Source of the DNA: JBFXAM01 sp050184295
Lineage (GTDB): Bacteria; Planctomycetota; Phycisphaerae; UBA1845; Fen-1342
Direction: 5' to 3'
DNA: 18,917 bases
NCBI GenBank assembly: GCA_050184295.1
Contig: JBFXAM010000086.1
Coordinates: 1-18,917 of the forward strand
The notes under the pieces: generated by a model
Told to the model about the DNA's origin: nothing
Seen by the model: only the letters and a program-made list of their open reading frames with translations
Database searches by the model: none
In this document: piece by piece, positions 6,196 through 15,462 of the stretch
Position numbering within the stretch: the first letter of the stretch is position 1
Layout of the letters: each line of letters begins with the position of its first letter
Made by a program: the position numbers and the translations under genes

Positions 6196-8181
6196 TCAAT
6201 CCTCAGGCGGCGAGCACTCCTCCACCACATCCGAGTCCCCACCGTCACCCGCCGCACACAGCCAACTCCGCGCGCGACGCACCAGCGCCTCCGGGTAACC
6301 CTCCCGCGCCAGCACGCGCAGCGCGTTTCTCGTCCGCGCCGGCCCCGCATGCGCCACGTAGTCAAACACCATCCCCTCCGCGCCCAGGTTCTCGCGAAAA
6401 TGTACGTTCCGAGCCGCGCCCCCGTCCGCCAACTCGGTCAACGCACGATCGTGCGTCGCGACCAGGAAAAAGTGCGGCGACTCCAGCAGATGCTCCAGGA
6501 CCGCCATGCTCGCCGCGGTCTGATCCAGCGCGTTCGTCCCCCGAAACGGCTCATCGATCAGCCCCAGAACCGGTTCATCGCCCGCGGGCGGCGCGATCAT
6601 CCGCCGCAGGTGCCGCACTTCCGCCAGAAAGTAGCTTTCGCTCGCCGCCAGGCTGTCGCGAACGCGCAGGTCGGTGATCAGCCGCACCGGCGACCAGCGC
6701 ATCGCGGCAGCGCACGCCGCACCGCCGACCTGCGCGAACAGCACGTTCAATCCGACCATCCGCAGAAACGTGCTCTTTCCCGCCATGTTCGAGCCGGTGA
6801 TCACCCACACCCGCAGCGCCGTGCTCAGCTCCACGTCGTTCGCGACGACGCGCTCCGGCCCGACCAGCGGGTGCACGCCGCCGCGAATCGTCAGCCCGTG
6901 CGCACGGTCGATCGCCGGCATCGTCGCTACCGGCTGCTCCCACGCGAACGCCGCGAGCGACAGCAGCATCTCCAGCTCTGCGAGCGCGCTGAGCCCGTTC
7001 GTCACGTCCGGCCCGACGCGCGCCGCGCGCTTGACGATCGAATGCACGACATGCAGCTCAAACAGCGCGAGCAGGTTGAGGACCGTGAGAATCAGCCCGC
7101 CCGACTCCGCCCACGCCACCCGTCGCGAAAGCGCCGGGAGAGCGTCGCTCCCGCACAAACGCGCCAAGCGCGTCCGCACCTCTTCCAGCGCACCGGTCGC
7201 CGGAACGAGCGGGGCCGACCGCCGCACCGTGTTCAGCAGCGCCCCGGCTGCCCACGCGACCTCCTTCCACGGCTCGCGCGCCGCACCGACAGCCCCGCGG
7301 ATGAGCATGAGAACAACCGCGTGCAGCACGAGCACACCGCCGGCCACGACGCCCCAGCGCCCCTGGCCAGCCAGCGCCGGCGCCGAAGCCACGACCGCGA
7401 CCGCCGCCGTCACGAGCGACGCCCATCGCAGCACCGCAACCGGCGCAAACAACCGCAACGGCTTGGCTCCGCGGACCGCGTCGGAAAACCGCGCCAGCCG
7501 GCGGTCCTCCTCGCGCAGCGCCGCGCAGGCCGCCATCAGCCGCAGCCGTCGCTCCGAGTCGTCCGCCAGCGTGCGAACCTCCAACTGGCGCGCCGCGATG
7601 CGCTGCGGGTCGAGCATCGGCCGCGTGAGCGCGTCGCGCAGCCGCCGCGCCCCGATTGCCGTCGAAGCGCGGTTCAGCAAGCCAAACGCGCCCGCCGGGG
7701 CCGCGAAAAGGTCGAGGTCGTCGATCTCTTGCGGCGTCAATTCCCAACCGGGCCCGGCGTCCGCGATCGGCGGCAGCTCGATGCGCGCCAAGGGATCGTC
7801 GCTCGCGCGCGGCGCACGCACGCACACGACCGCGCCGCCGAGCCGCGACGCGCTTTCGTCGATCACCGTCCCGAGGCGGTCGAGCGCGCGGCGTTCCTCG
7901 GCCAGCGCGAGATGAATGCGCACCACGGCGACGAACACGCCGACCGACACGATGGCGGCCAGCGCACAAGCCCACAGCTCAGCCGCGGAGAAATAGACCA
8001 GCGCGACGCCGGCGACGAACGTGGCCAGCCGCGTCAGCGACGCAAAATTCTCGCGCTGCGCCGCGACGGCGCGGGCAGCGCCCGATCGGTCGCGGAGCGC
8101 GGTCAGCCACGCCCGTTTCTCGGACACCGGCGCCGCGTACCCCGGCGCCGACGCCAGGAACGAACCAGGTCGGGAAGTCAT
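6196..8181 (-). CDS. Membrane-associated MutS-family ATPase
   Basis: MutS-superfamily ATPase of 661 aa. The start is the ATG at 8181, with GGAG 9 nt upstream; a GTG at 8220 in the same frame lies right behind the U-tract of the csp terminator and is unlikely. The MutS core starts near 166-205 (FGLLNRASTAIGARRLR, then TRPMLD and a VRTL helix). The ABC-type ATPase domain is at about 430-640, with Walker A GSNMAGKST (463-471), signature-like DSLAASESYFLAEV (509-522), Walker B VLGLIDEPFRGTN (538-550) and the His switch VATHDR. Unlike MutS it lacks the N-terminal mismatch-binding and connector domains. It instead has two predicted membrane helices near the N-terminus (about 49-66 and 68-88) and two inserted in the core (about 250-271 and 276-297). 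Similar membrane-type MutS homologues are known from genome annotation, but I know of no assigned function; automatic 'DNA mismatch repair' labels would be misleading. It lies just downstream of the csp unit with no promoter seen. Confidence 0.9.
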   Translation of the reverse strand: MTSRPGSFLASAPGYAAPVSEKRAWLTALRDRSGAARAVAAQRENFASLTRLATFVAGVALVYFSAAELWACALAAIVSVGVFVAVVRIHLALAEERRALDRLGTVIDESASRLGGAVVCVRAPRASDDPLARIELPPIADAGPGWELTPQEIDDLDLFAAPAGAFGLLNRASTAIGARRLRDALTRPMLDPQRIAARQLEVRTLADDSERRLRLMAACAALREEDRRLARFSDAVRGAKPLRLFAPVAVLRWASLVTAAVAVVASAPALAGQGRWGVVAGGVLVLHAVVLMLIRGAVGAAREPWKEVAWAAGALLNTVRRSAPLVPATGALEEVRTRLARLCGSDALPALSRRVAWAESGGLILTVLNLLALFELHVVHSIVKRAARVGPDVTNGLSALAELEMLLSLAAFAWEQPVATMPAIDRAHGLTIRGGVHPLVGPERVVANDVELSTALRVWVITGSNMAGKSTFLRMVGLNVLFAQVGGAACAAAMRWSPVRLITDLRVRDSLAASESYFLAEVRHLRRMIAPPAGDEPVLGLIDEPFRGTNALDQTAASMAVLEHLLESPHFFLVATHDRALTELADGGAARNVHFRENLGAEGMVFDYVAHAGPARTRNALRVLAREGYPEALVRRARSWLCAAGDGGDSDVVEECSPPED

Positions 8182-8224
8182 CGTGGCCGGCTCCGCTGGC
8201 GCCGCTGGCGCCGCTCGCACGACG

Positions 8225-8259
8225 AAAAAAAGGGCGTCGCCGCCTCAGCGCCGACGCCC
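8225..8259 (-). terminator. Rho-independent terminator of the cold-shock gene
   Basis: On the minus strand an 8-bp perfect stem GGGCGTCG/CGACGCCC with a 12-nt loop is followed by seven U (8225-8231). It begins 33 nt after the csp stop codon and ends 43 nt before the MutS-like start. The MutS-like gene therefore depends on read-through or on an unseen promoter. Confidence 0.9.
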
Positions 8260-8291
8260 CTGGTTACGTACCGTCTCCCGATGGCCGGCGA

Positions 8292-8501
8292 CTACGCCGC
8301 GCCCACCAGCCGCACGTTAGTGGCCTTCGGACCCTTCGGCCCTGCGGCTGCGTCAAACTCCACTTTCGCGCCTTCCGCCAGCGTGCGGTAACCCTCCACG
8401 CGGATTTCGCTCTGGTGGACGAAGACGTCCTTGCCGTCTTCGCCGACGATGAATCCGAAACCCTTGGTGTCGTTGAACCACTTCACGGTGCCCTGAGCCA
8501 T
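8292..8501 (-). CDS. Cold-shock domain protein (CspA family)
   Basis: Single cold-shock (OB-fold) domain of 69 aa, a nucleic-acid chaperone of the cytoplasm. It starts MAQGTVKWFNDTKGFGFI and contains RNP1 (KGFGFI) and RNP2 (VFVHQS). The C-terminal half GAKVEFDAAAGPKGPKATNVR is typical. The start is the ATG at 8501, preceded by GAGGA with a 4-nt spacer; the longer frame to 8555 adds a non-homologous, Pro/Arg-rich extension and is rejected. It forms a self-contained unit with a near-consensus promoter (8606-8634), a leader of about 98 nt and a terminator (8225-8259). Long leaders of some csp genes are temperature-sensing; whether this one is cold-responsive cannot be told, as many paralogues are not. 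Confidence 0.97.
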   Translation of the reverse strand: MAQGTVKWFNDTKGFGFIVGEDGKDVFVHQSEIRVEGYRTLAEGAKVEFDAAAGPKGPKATNVRLVGAA

Positions 8502-8605
8502 TACGTCCTCAACTTTCCTGCCAGGTCGATCGGCCGGCGGACACGGACGAAACAACGCTGCTTCAAGGTCGAGCGTGTCCGCGCACGAGCGCCGATCCCG
8601 TTCCT

Positions 8606-8634
8606 ATTATCCGGATCGCGCCAAGGCAAGTCAA
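8606..8634 (-). promoter_or_regulatory. Sigma-70-type promoter of the cold-shock gene
   Basis: On the minus strand -35 TTGACT (8629-8634), a 17-bp spacer and -10 GATAAT (8606-8611) give 5/6 matches to each consensus hexamer. The expected transcript start is near 8599, giving a 5' leader of about 98 nt before the ATG at 8501. Confidence 0.8.
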
Positions 8635-8680
8635 AGGCAATTCGCGCCGCCGATGCCCACGCGCGCAGCTCGCGCGGCAA

Positions 8681-10393
8681 TCAGTACTTCTCGATCTCCT
8701 CCATCACCGCGTCGATCAAAGGCCGTAGTGTCTCCTTCGAGAAATCCCAGCGACAGCCCGCCGCCGCGAACAGCTCCGGCAGCGGCCGCGCGCCGCCGAG
8801 CGCCAGCCCGTTGCGGTACATCGCCACGGCGTCGCGGAAGTCGCGCTTCCCGTTCAGCCACACCTGTAACGCACCCAGCTGCGCGATCCCGTACTCCACG
8901 TAGTAGAACGGCACTTCGAAGAAGTGCAGCTTGCGGTGCCACGACCGCCGGTCGTACGCCTCCAGCCCCGACCAGTCGACGATCGTCGAGAACCGCTGGC
9001 GGATTCGCACCCACTCGTCGTTCCGCTGCTCCGGCGTGTGCGCCACGTGCGTATACGCGTAGTGCTGAAACGCGTCGACCCGCGCCATCCACGGGTAGAA
9101 CATCACGATCTCTTCGAAGAACCGCCGCTTCGCACGGTTCACGTCCTGTTGATAGAACTCCTCCAGGAATGGCAGCGCGAGGCACTCCATCCCCATCGAC
9201 GCAACTTCCGCGAACTCGGTCGGATAGTTCCGATACGCCAGCAATGGATCGCTGCGGCACGCCCACGAGTGAAACGCGTGGCCGCCCTCGTGCAGCAGCG
9301 TCCGCACGTCGCCTTCCGTGCCCACCGCGTTCATGAAGATGAAAGGCAGCCGCCGCTCGTGATACATCGCCTGGTAGCCGCCGGGGGCTTTGCCTTTGCG
9401 GCTATCGAGGTCGAGCAGGTTCTGAGCCCGCAGCGCGTCGAAGATCCTCCCCAGCTCGTTGTCCACGCGATGGAATATCCTGCTGCATCCCGTCGCGAGC
9501 TGGTCGACGTTCTCAAACGGCCGCAACGGCGGGCGATTCTCCGGATCGACCGCGAGATCCCAGGGCCGCAGACGATCCAGCTTCATCTGCCCGCGACGAC
9601 GCTCAAGAATGCGCCCCACCGCCGGCACGACCACCGCTTCGATCGCGTCGTGAAACCGCAGGCAGTCGTCCGCCGTGTAGTCGAAGCGCTCCATCGCCTT
9701 GAACGCGTACTCGCGATAGTCGCGACAGGCGGCGTTCCGCGCAATCCGGTCGCGCACCGCGATCATCCGGCCATAAAGCTCGTCGAGCGCGGGACCGTCC
9801 GCCACAAACCGCTCGCTGCCCAGACGCCAGGTCTCCTCGCGTACGGCCCGGTCCGGCTCCTCCAGAAAGCGCCCCAACCGTTGAAGCGTGATCTCCTGAC
9901 CGCGATACGAAACCGTCATCGCGGACACGATCTTCTGGTAATTCTGCCGCAGCACGTCGTCCTCGGTCATCAGCGGCACGTTCTCATCGCGGTAAATCTC
10001 GATCGCGTTGCGGGCGGCGCGATCGAGCACTTCGTAACGCTTCGCCGGCAGCGGAAACCGCTTCGCCAGGTCCACGTACTTCTGCCGCAGCCGGTGCGCG
10101 ATCGGCTCGCGCTTCGGCTTCACCTCCTCGACGAATTGCAGGTACGCCTGCTCGCGCTTCGGATCGTCGACCTGGCAGGTCATCGCGATATAGCGGCTCG
10201 TGCCCTCCTCCTCAAACGCCGCGTCGAGCTCGCTGAAATCGACCAGCCAGCGCTCCAGTTCCGCGGCCGAGGTGACGTTGCGCTCGGCCAACTCGCGATA
10301 AAACGGCTCCGCCGCCTCCCAGGTGCCGAGTGCGAGGTCGGCGGGCAAATAGCGGCGCGGAAACTCGACGGTGCGGCTGTTGGCGGCGGTCAT
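8681..10393 (-). CDS. M3 family zinc oligoendopeptidase (PepF-like)
   Basis: Cytoplasmic zinc metallopeptidase of 570 aa that should cleave short peptides. It has no signal peptide. The start is the ATG at 10393, with GAGGA 5 nt upstream. The zinc site is H368-E-G-G-H372 in the context LLHEGGHAFHSWA, and the third ligand is E396 in FAEVASM, 28 residues after the first His, as in PepF-type enzymes. The helical N-terminal half and the conserved C-terminal segment FFEVPFYYVEYGIAQLGALQ fit the family. HEGGH rather than the usual HExGH with a bulky third residue is a minor variant seen in part of the M3 family. It ends 180 bp from the csp start, inside which the csp promoter lies, and starts 186 bp downstream of tsaD. 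The exact peptide specificity is unknown. Confidence 0.95.
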   Translation of the reverse strand: MTAANSRTVEFPRRYLPADLALGTWEAAEPFYRELAERNVTSAAELERWLVDFSELDAAFEEEGTSRYIAMTCQVDDPKREQAYLQFVEEVKPKREPIAHRLRQKYVDLAKRFPLPAKRYEVLDRAARNAIEIYRDENVPLMTEDDVLRQNYQKIVSAMTVSYRGQEITLQRLGRFLEEPDRAVREETWRLGSERFVADGPALDELYGRMIAVRDRIARNAACRDYREYAFKAMERFDYTADDCLRFHDAIEAVVVPAVGRILERRRGQMKLDRLRPWDLAVDPENRPPLRPFENVDQLATGCSRIFHRVDNELGRIFDALRAQNLLDLDSRKGKAPGGYQAMYHERRLPFIFMNAVGTEGDVRTLLHEGGHAFHSWACRSDPLLAYRNYPTEFAEVASMGMECLALPFLEEFYQQDVNRAKRRFFEEIVMFYPWMARVDAFQHYAYTHVAHTPEQRNDEWVRIRQRFSTIVDWSGLEAYDRRSWHRKLHFFEVPFYYVEYGIAQLGALQVWLNGKRDFRDAVAMYRNGLALGGARPLPELFAAAGCRWDFSKETLRPLIDAVMEEIEKY

Positions 10394-10424
10394 GGCGTTC
10401 CTCGTGCGATCTCGCAGAGTGAAG

Positions 10425-10440
10425 GAGGCGAACGCGCCTC
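10425..10440 (-). terminator. Hairpin between tsaD and the M3 peptidase gene (weak)
   Basis: GAGGCG/CGCCTC with a 4-nt loop forms a perfect 6-bp stem, followed on the minus strand by CTTCACTCT, which is only mildly U-rich. It lies 32 nt before the peptidase start codon. It could be an attenuator-like or weak terminator structure for the cca-tsaD transcript. The remaining spacer (10394-10579) shows no gene and no convincing promoter. Confidence 0.25.
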
Positions 10441-10579
10441 AAGAAAATTCAACCCGCATTATGCCGCCCGTGCCCGCGCGTCGCCAGCAGCCCGCCCGTG
10501 CGTGCAAGTCGAAGCCCCGTGCGGCCCGCTTGGGACCGGGCTCGCCATCGGGCGCCGCGGGTTCGGAAACGCCGCCCAC

Positions 10580-11651
<1,072 letters not shown>

Positions 11652-11665
<14 letters not shown>

Positions 11666-12923
11666 CGCCGCGCTCCGTTCCACCCGTCGTCAGCCGCTCC
11701 AATTCCGCCAGCGCCGCCGCTCGATCGACAAGCTCCTCGTCCAGTTGCCGCGTGTACAACCCGTCCAGCAGCTCCTTGAAGCGCGGCCCCGGCGTCAGCC
11801 CGCGCGCGATCAGGTCGTCGCCGGTGACCAGCGGTGGCGGCGCAATCGCGTCCGCGGGAATCGCCGCGATGCGCCGCTCCAGCTCCGCCAGCCGCGCCGC
11901 GCCGTCGGCACGCTCGCTGAAGCGCGCCGCCGCCCACGCCCGCAGCTCGCCGGCGCCCGGGTGCGCCAGCAAGCGCTTCAGCGCCGCGCGCGAGATCCGC
12001 TCCGGAACGTCCAGTGCGTCCTGCCGCCCGACGAGCCACAGCACGCGCTCGCGTTGTTCGTTCGAAAACGTCAGATCGCGGCAGAGGTCGTCGATCTCGC
12101 GCGCGCCGCGATCCGCGACCAGCACCGCGAACGCCAGCTCGAACGACGCCGTCGCCCCCACGCGCTCCAGCGCGTCCGCCGCCCGCGCAAGCTGCTCGTC
12201 GCGCCACGCGAACGGCGGACGGATGTGATTCCAAAGCCCGTGCTTCGCCGCGAGGCGCACCGCCCGCGCCCGACCCGCGTGCGCGAGGATCTTCTCGAGC
12301 TCGTCCCGCGTCCGCTCCGCGGCGACGCGCGCCAGGTTCGCCGCCGCCGCCCGCAACGCCGCGCTCGTCGCCGCCTCGAGCGCGAAATCGAACCGCGCCG
12401 TGAAGCGCACCGCCCGCAGCAAACGGAGGTGATCTTCGGCGAAGCGCACCGCAGGATCGCCGATCGCCCGCACGACCCGCGCCGCCAGATCGGCGCGCCC
12501 GCCGACGTAGTCGATCACCCGACCCGCGAGCGGATCGAGGAACATGCCGTTGATCGTGAAGTCGCGCCGCCGCGCGTCGTGCTCCGCGTCGGTGAAGACG
12601 ACGCTCTCCGGCCGCCGCCCGTCGCGATAGGCGCCGTCCGTGCGAAACGTCGCGACCTCCACCCATACGCCGTGCTTGCGCACCAACACCACGCCGAAAG
12701 CCGCCCCCACCTGCCGCGTGCCGCGAAACTGCCGCGCAACCTGCTCCGGCGGCAAGTTGGTCGCGACGTCATAGTCGTGCGGTTCAAGACCTAGCAGAAG
12801 ATCGCGAACGCACCCGCCCGCGAGAAGCGCTTCGCCACCCGCCGCCCGCAGCGCGCGGACAATTTCCACGGCCGGTGCTGCCGAAGCCGGCAATTCGATC
12901 GAGGATTCGAAGGCCTCGCTCAC
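11652..12923 (-). CDS. cca: CCA tRNA nucleotidyltransferase (class II)
   Basis: Class II nucleotidyltransferase of 423 aa that adds or repairs the 3' CCA of tRNA. The head domain has LAGGCVRDLLLG (34-45), the catalytic pair D50/D52 in HDYDVAT, RRRDFTINGM (118-127) and RFAEDHLRLLRAVRF (160-174), followed by ERTRDELEKIL. The C-terminal part has LVTGDDLIARGLTPGP and YTRQLDEE, typical of CCA enzymes of this subgroup and arguing against a plain poly(A) polymerase. Relatives can be split into separate CC- and A-adding enzymes; that cannot be excluded. The start is taken at the GTG at 12923, where homology begins. No good Shine-Dalgarno is seen, but TATAAC lies just upstream and could give a nearly leaderless transcript. 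Its stop overlaps the start of tsaD. Confidence 0.93.
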
Positions 12924-13062
12924 GCCTAAGTTATAGCCGGACACGCGGGCGAGAACCCACGGCGCCGCGCGCCGCCTCCCCCCGCGCGCGTGGCCCGGAT
13001 TGTGAACGCCGCCAGAACCCACCGCGGCAGCGCCGGACCCGGCCGCCCGCACCGCGCTCGTC

Positions 13063-13085
13063 CTTCAGTACCCACCGCGCCAGCG
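13063..13085 (+). repeat. Dispersed 23-bp repeat, copy 2
   Basis: It matches 4258-4280 at 21 of 23 positions on the same strand. It lies in the spacer between cca and the membrane protein gene (12924-13170), which otherwise holds no gene and no clear terminator. Confidence 0.55.
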
Positions 13086-13170
13086 GTGCGTCCGGCGCGT
13101 CAACGCCGTCAAAACCCACCCCCACCGATCCGGCGCGCCACAGGTCGCACGGCGACCCGGCCAAGCGCCC

Positions 13171-13674
13171 TTACGGCTTCATCGCGATGATGATCTCCGG
13201 CTCCTGGCGGCTGCTCACGTAAAGAAACGTCGCAACCGCGAGCCCGATCCAGTAGTCGCGCGGCGCGATCCACCACCACGAACGCCCGTGCCAGGGAATG
13301 TACTGTGCCCGAAATCGCCGCACGCCGAAGTGGGGATTGAACGCGAACCAGAGAAAATCCTCAGCCACCCAGAAAAAAAGAAAAAACGCGATCGACCGAA
13401 GCTCCGCGTTCCAACTCCACGGCAGGCCGAACGCGAAGGGCAGGTGCGCGACCACGGCGATGAACGCGAGGATGCCGAGGTGATAGCCGGTGGGGAGCCG
13501 CCCCGGAAAGAGCCGTTCGGCCCAGCGGACGATCTGCGGGTGCCGCGGGCGCCACGTCGGCAGATTCGCCGCCCAGCCGGCAGGCCCCTCGATTTGAATC
13601 TCGATCAGCGCGAAACACGCGGCGGCGGCGAGCACACCGGCGAAGTACCAGAGATCGGCGGAGCCGAACGGCAT
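13171..13674 (-). CDS. Uncharacterised membrane protein with EGPAGWAANLPTW motif
   Basis: Small integral membrane protein of 167 aa, function unknown. Four hydrophobic segments are visible, at about 8-26, 67-87, 91-113 and 143-157. Between the first two is the motif EGPAGWAANLPTWRP (about 29-43). Aromatic-rich pieces follow (FWVAEDFLWFAFNPHFG, WHGRSWWWIAPRDYW) with several conserved-looking charged residues (E, D, H) next to membrane segments. This arrangement is not random GC-rich noise, and the plausible, polar-ended termini support a real gene. The start is the ATG at 13674; no Shine-Dalgarno is visible upstream, and a TTG at 13701 is an alternative. It is divergent from the pseudopilin gene. 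I believe proteins with an EG--GWA--LPTW motif occur elsewhere as conserved hypotheticals, but I cannot name a family. Confidence 0.8.
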   Translation of the reverse strand: MPFGSADLWYFAGVLAAAACFALIEIQIEGPAGWAANLPTWRPRHPQIVRWAERLFPGRLPTGYHLGILAFIAVVAHLPFAFGLPWSWNAELRSIAFFLFFWVAEDFLWFAFNPHFGVRRFRAQYIPWHGRSWWWIAPRDYWIGLAVATFLYVSSRQEPEIIIAMKP

Positions 13675-13827
13675 AAGATTGGGTAGAGATGATATCGTCA
13701 ATCCGCCGGCGCGCGTACGACGTTTGCGCTCGGAGCGCGCCTCAGCAGGAGCGAATGGTGCGGGACTCAACCACGAAAAGGGCAACCCGGACCCTGATAA
13801 ACCTTGATATTGCGGCGCAAAAACCGC

Positions 13828-13856
13828 TTGAAAGCTCACGCTACCGGGCGTATGCT
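13828..13856 (+). promoter_or_regulatory. Sigma-70-type promoter of the pseudopilin gene
   Basis: -35 TTGAAA (13828-13833), a 17-bp spacer and -10 TATGCT (13851-13856). The expected transcript start near 13863 gives a leader of about 80 nt to the ATG at 13942. It also argues against the in-frame ATG at 13852, which lies inside the -10 box. Confidence 0.6.
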
Positions 13857-13941
13857 CTCGATCGTGAAGGAGTCGGGTCACTCGACTCGACGGGTGCATT
13901 CTCCCGGGCGATTCTGCCCGAGCGCTGATGGCTGGCGAACC

Positions 13942-14919
13942 ATGCGCGCTGCGAAGTGCAATCTTCGACCCCCCGTACACGCGCCCTCGCGCGGCTTCTC
14001 GGCGCTCTCGCGCGGCTTTTCTCTCGCCGAACTCCTGGTCGTCGTCGGCATCATCACGCTCCTGGTCGCCGTCCTCGTGCCGCCGCTTCAGCTCGCGCGG
14101 CAACAGGCCATGGACACCATCTGCGCAAGCCAGCTTCAGAAGGTCGGCGTCGGCCTGATCACCGCACACAACGAATTCGAGGTTTACCCGGTCTGGGACG
14201 ACGGCGGTGTGCCCACTCGCTTCACCTGGATCGACGTCCTGGTCCAACGGCGATTCCTGCCCTCCAACAAGATGGGCTACTGCCCGCAGGACGCCATGCC
14301 CGACCGACTCAACATGGCGCGCGGCGCCGCCGTCGGCGTCTCATACCCCACCTCCCCAGGCGTCGGTGGCGTCGACTACAGCTACGGGATCGGTGTGCCG
14401 CTCTCCGCCGCCGGATGGAAGTGGCGCGCCGGACACGGCCGCGCGGGAGACGACCGCCAGCGCCGCTTCGAGGGCTATGACCGCGACCAGGCTCGCCGGC
14501 TCCTCGCCGCCGACGGAAACTGGAGCTACATCTACAACCTCAACGGCCGCGGCGTCGTCAGCGGGATCTGGAACGACGAAGCGTGGTATGACAACACCGT
14601 CGCCTGGCGTCACCGCGCCCTCCGCGGCAACCTGCTCATGCAGGATAGCCACGTCAGCACGCTCCGCTATCGTGCCGAGCAGCCCGAGCCCGTGAACACC
14701 GGGCAAGTCTTCGTGTGGTATTCCGGCGAACCGCTCGGCGTCGGACCCGATTCGTCGTTCGGCGGAAACTACTACCCGGATACCCCGCCCCCCAGCGCGC
14801 AGAGCCAACCGCGCGGCGACGTGTTCCCGCGCGAAATGCTGCCATACTACTACACCTCGCAACGGCTCTGGACGCTGATCAGCCACAAGACCCCGGGCCG
14901 AGCCTCGGCGGGTTACTGA
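13942..14919 (+). CDS. Type II secretion/type IV pilin-like pseudopilin, H-X9-DG type
   Basis: Prepilin-like protein of 325 aa. The N-terminus carries a class III signal: cleavage is expected at G25|F26 in SRGFSLAELLVVVGIITLL, with Glu at mature position 5, followed by a hydrophobic helix to about residue 47. The processed protein should sit in the inner membrane and possibly enter a pseudopilus. Near residues 223-240, WRHRALRGNLLMQDSHV corresponds to the H-X9-DG (NVLFADGHV) motif common in planctomycete prepilins; here the Gly is replaced by Ser (DSHV). The start is chosen as the first ATG downstream of the promoter at 13828-13856; its ribosome-binding site is weak. Upstream in-frame ATGs would give an atypically long leader. 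No other secretion genes are nearby, so it is a solitary family member, as is usual for these lineages. Its cargo or partner is unknown. Confidence 0.88.
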   Translation: MRAAKCNLRPPVHAPSRGFSALSRGFSLAELLVVVGIITLLVAVLVPPLQLARQQAMDTICASQLQKVGVGLITAHNEFEVYPVWDDGGVPTRFTWIDVLVQRRFLPSNKMGYCPQDAMPDRLNMARGAAVGVSYPTSPGVGGVDYSYGIGVPLSAAGWKWRAGHGRAGDDRQRRFEGYDRDQARRLLAADGNWSYIYNLNGRGVVSGIWNDEAWYDNTVAWRHRALRGNLLMQDSHVSTLRYRAEQPEPVNTGQVFVWYSGEPLGVGPDSSFGGNYYPDTPPPSAQSQPRGDVFPREMLPYYYTSQRLWTLISHKTPGRASAGY

Positions 14920-14993
14920 AGCAACTCCTCTCCGCGCGCATGCTCCGCCACGACCGACGACGACTCGTTCGTCAGCGCCATCGGATCGCGCGA

Positions 14994-15021
14994 TACACGT
15001 TGCGCGCTACACGTTGCGCGC
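14994..15021 (+). repeat. Perfect 14-bp direct tandem duplication
   Basis: TACACGTTGCGCGC occurs twice head to tail (14994-15007 and 15008-15021). It is in the convergent spacer after the pseudopilin stop, with no coding context. It is probably slippage-generated. Confidence 0.8.
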
Positions 15022-15221
15022 GCAAACCGCGAGCGGCACGGGTCGGGTGGCGGACCGGCGCGGAAAATCGGGCCAACTCATTTGAAAACGCGCTGCGTCG
15101 CGCCTGCCCTGCGGCGACGGCGGGGCGCGGCGCGAACGCCGAAACGGCGTCGAACCGCGGGCAACTCGAAGGCATCGTCGCTGCGCCGCAGGCTGTGCAG
15201 CAGCGGATTAAAGAACGCGAG

Positions 15222-15453
15222 TCAATGGGCGACGATCCGCGCGGGCCGGGGCAATGTGCAGCCCGGCCGGGAGACGGCCCGTATGAGCCGGGTATGGGCA
15301 CGAATGGGCCGGGAGCATCGCCGGCCGGCGGCGGGGATCGGCACGGCTGTGCCGTGGGCTTCTACGGGCGCGCCGGGGGCTTCCCCAGATGAGCCAGGCA
15401 CGGCTACGGATGCGCCGGGGGCGTGGATGGCTTACGCCGCCGGCTCAGGATCG
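15222..15453. repeat. 21-bp tandem repeat array (about 9-11 units)
   Basis: A row of 21-bp units with a shared core like GCGCCGGG or GAGCCGGG runs through the spacer. The clearest units start at 15243, 15264, 15285, 15306, 15349, 15370, 15391 and 15412; diverged units flank them at 15222 and 15433. One unit (15327-15348) is 22 bp. In the plus-strand reading frame each unit gives a heptad with xPG at its start (for example GPGASPA, EPGTATD, APGAWMA), but the 22-bp unit breaks the frame and no start site is visible. It is a minisatellite, or the degraded repeat domain of a lost gene. The rest of the 14920-15462 spacer holds no gene and no clear terminator. Confidence 0.75.
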
Positions 15454-15462
15454 TCGTTCTCG

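Noticed and set aside
6349..8391. Long plus-strand open frame (680 codons)
   Set aside because: Antisense shadow of the MutS-like and csp genes; Arg/Gln/His-rich and crossing the csp terminator.
12924..13052. N-terminal extension of the cca frame
   Set aside because: Gly/Arg/Ala-rich with no support from the family; class II enzymes begin near the GTG at 12923.
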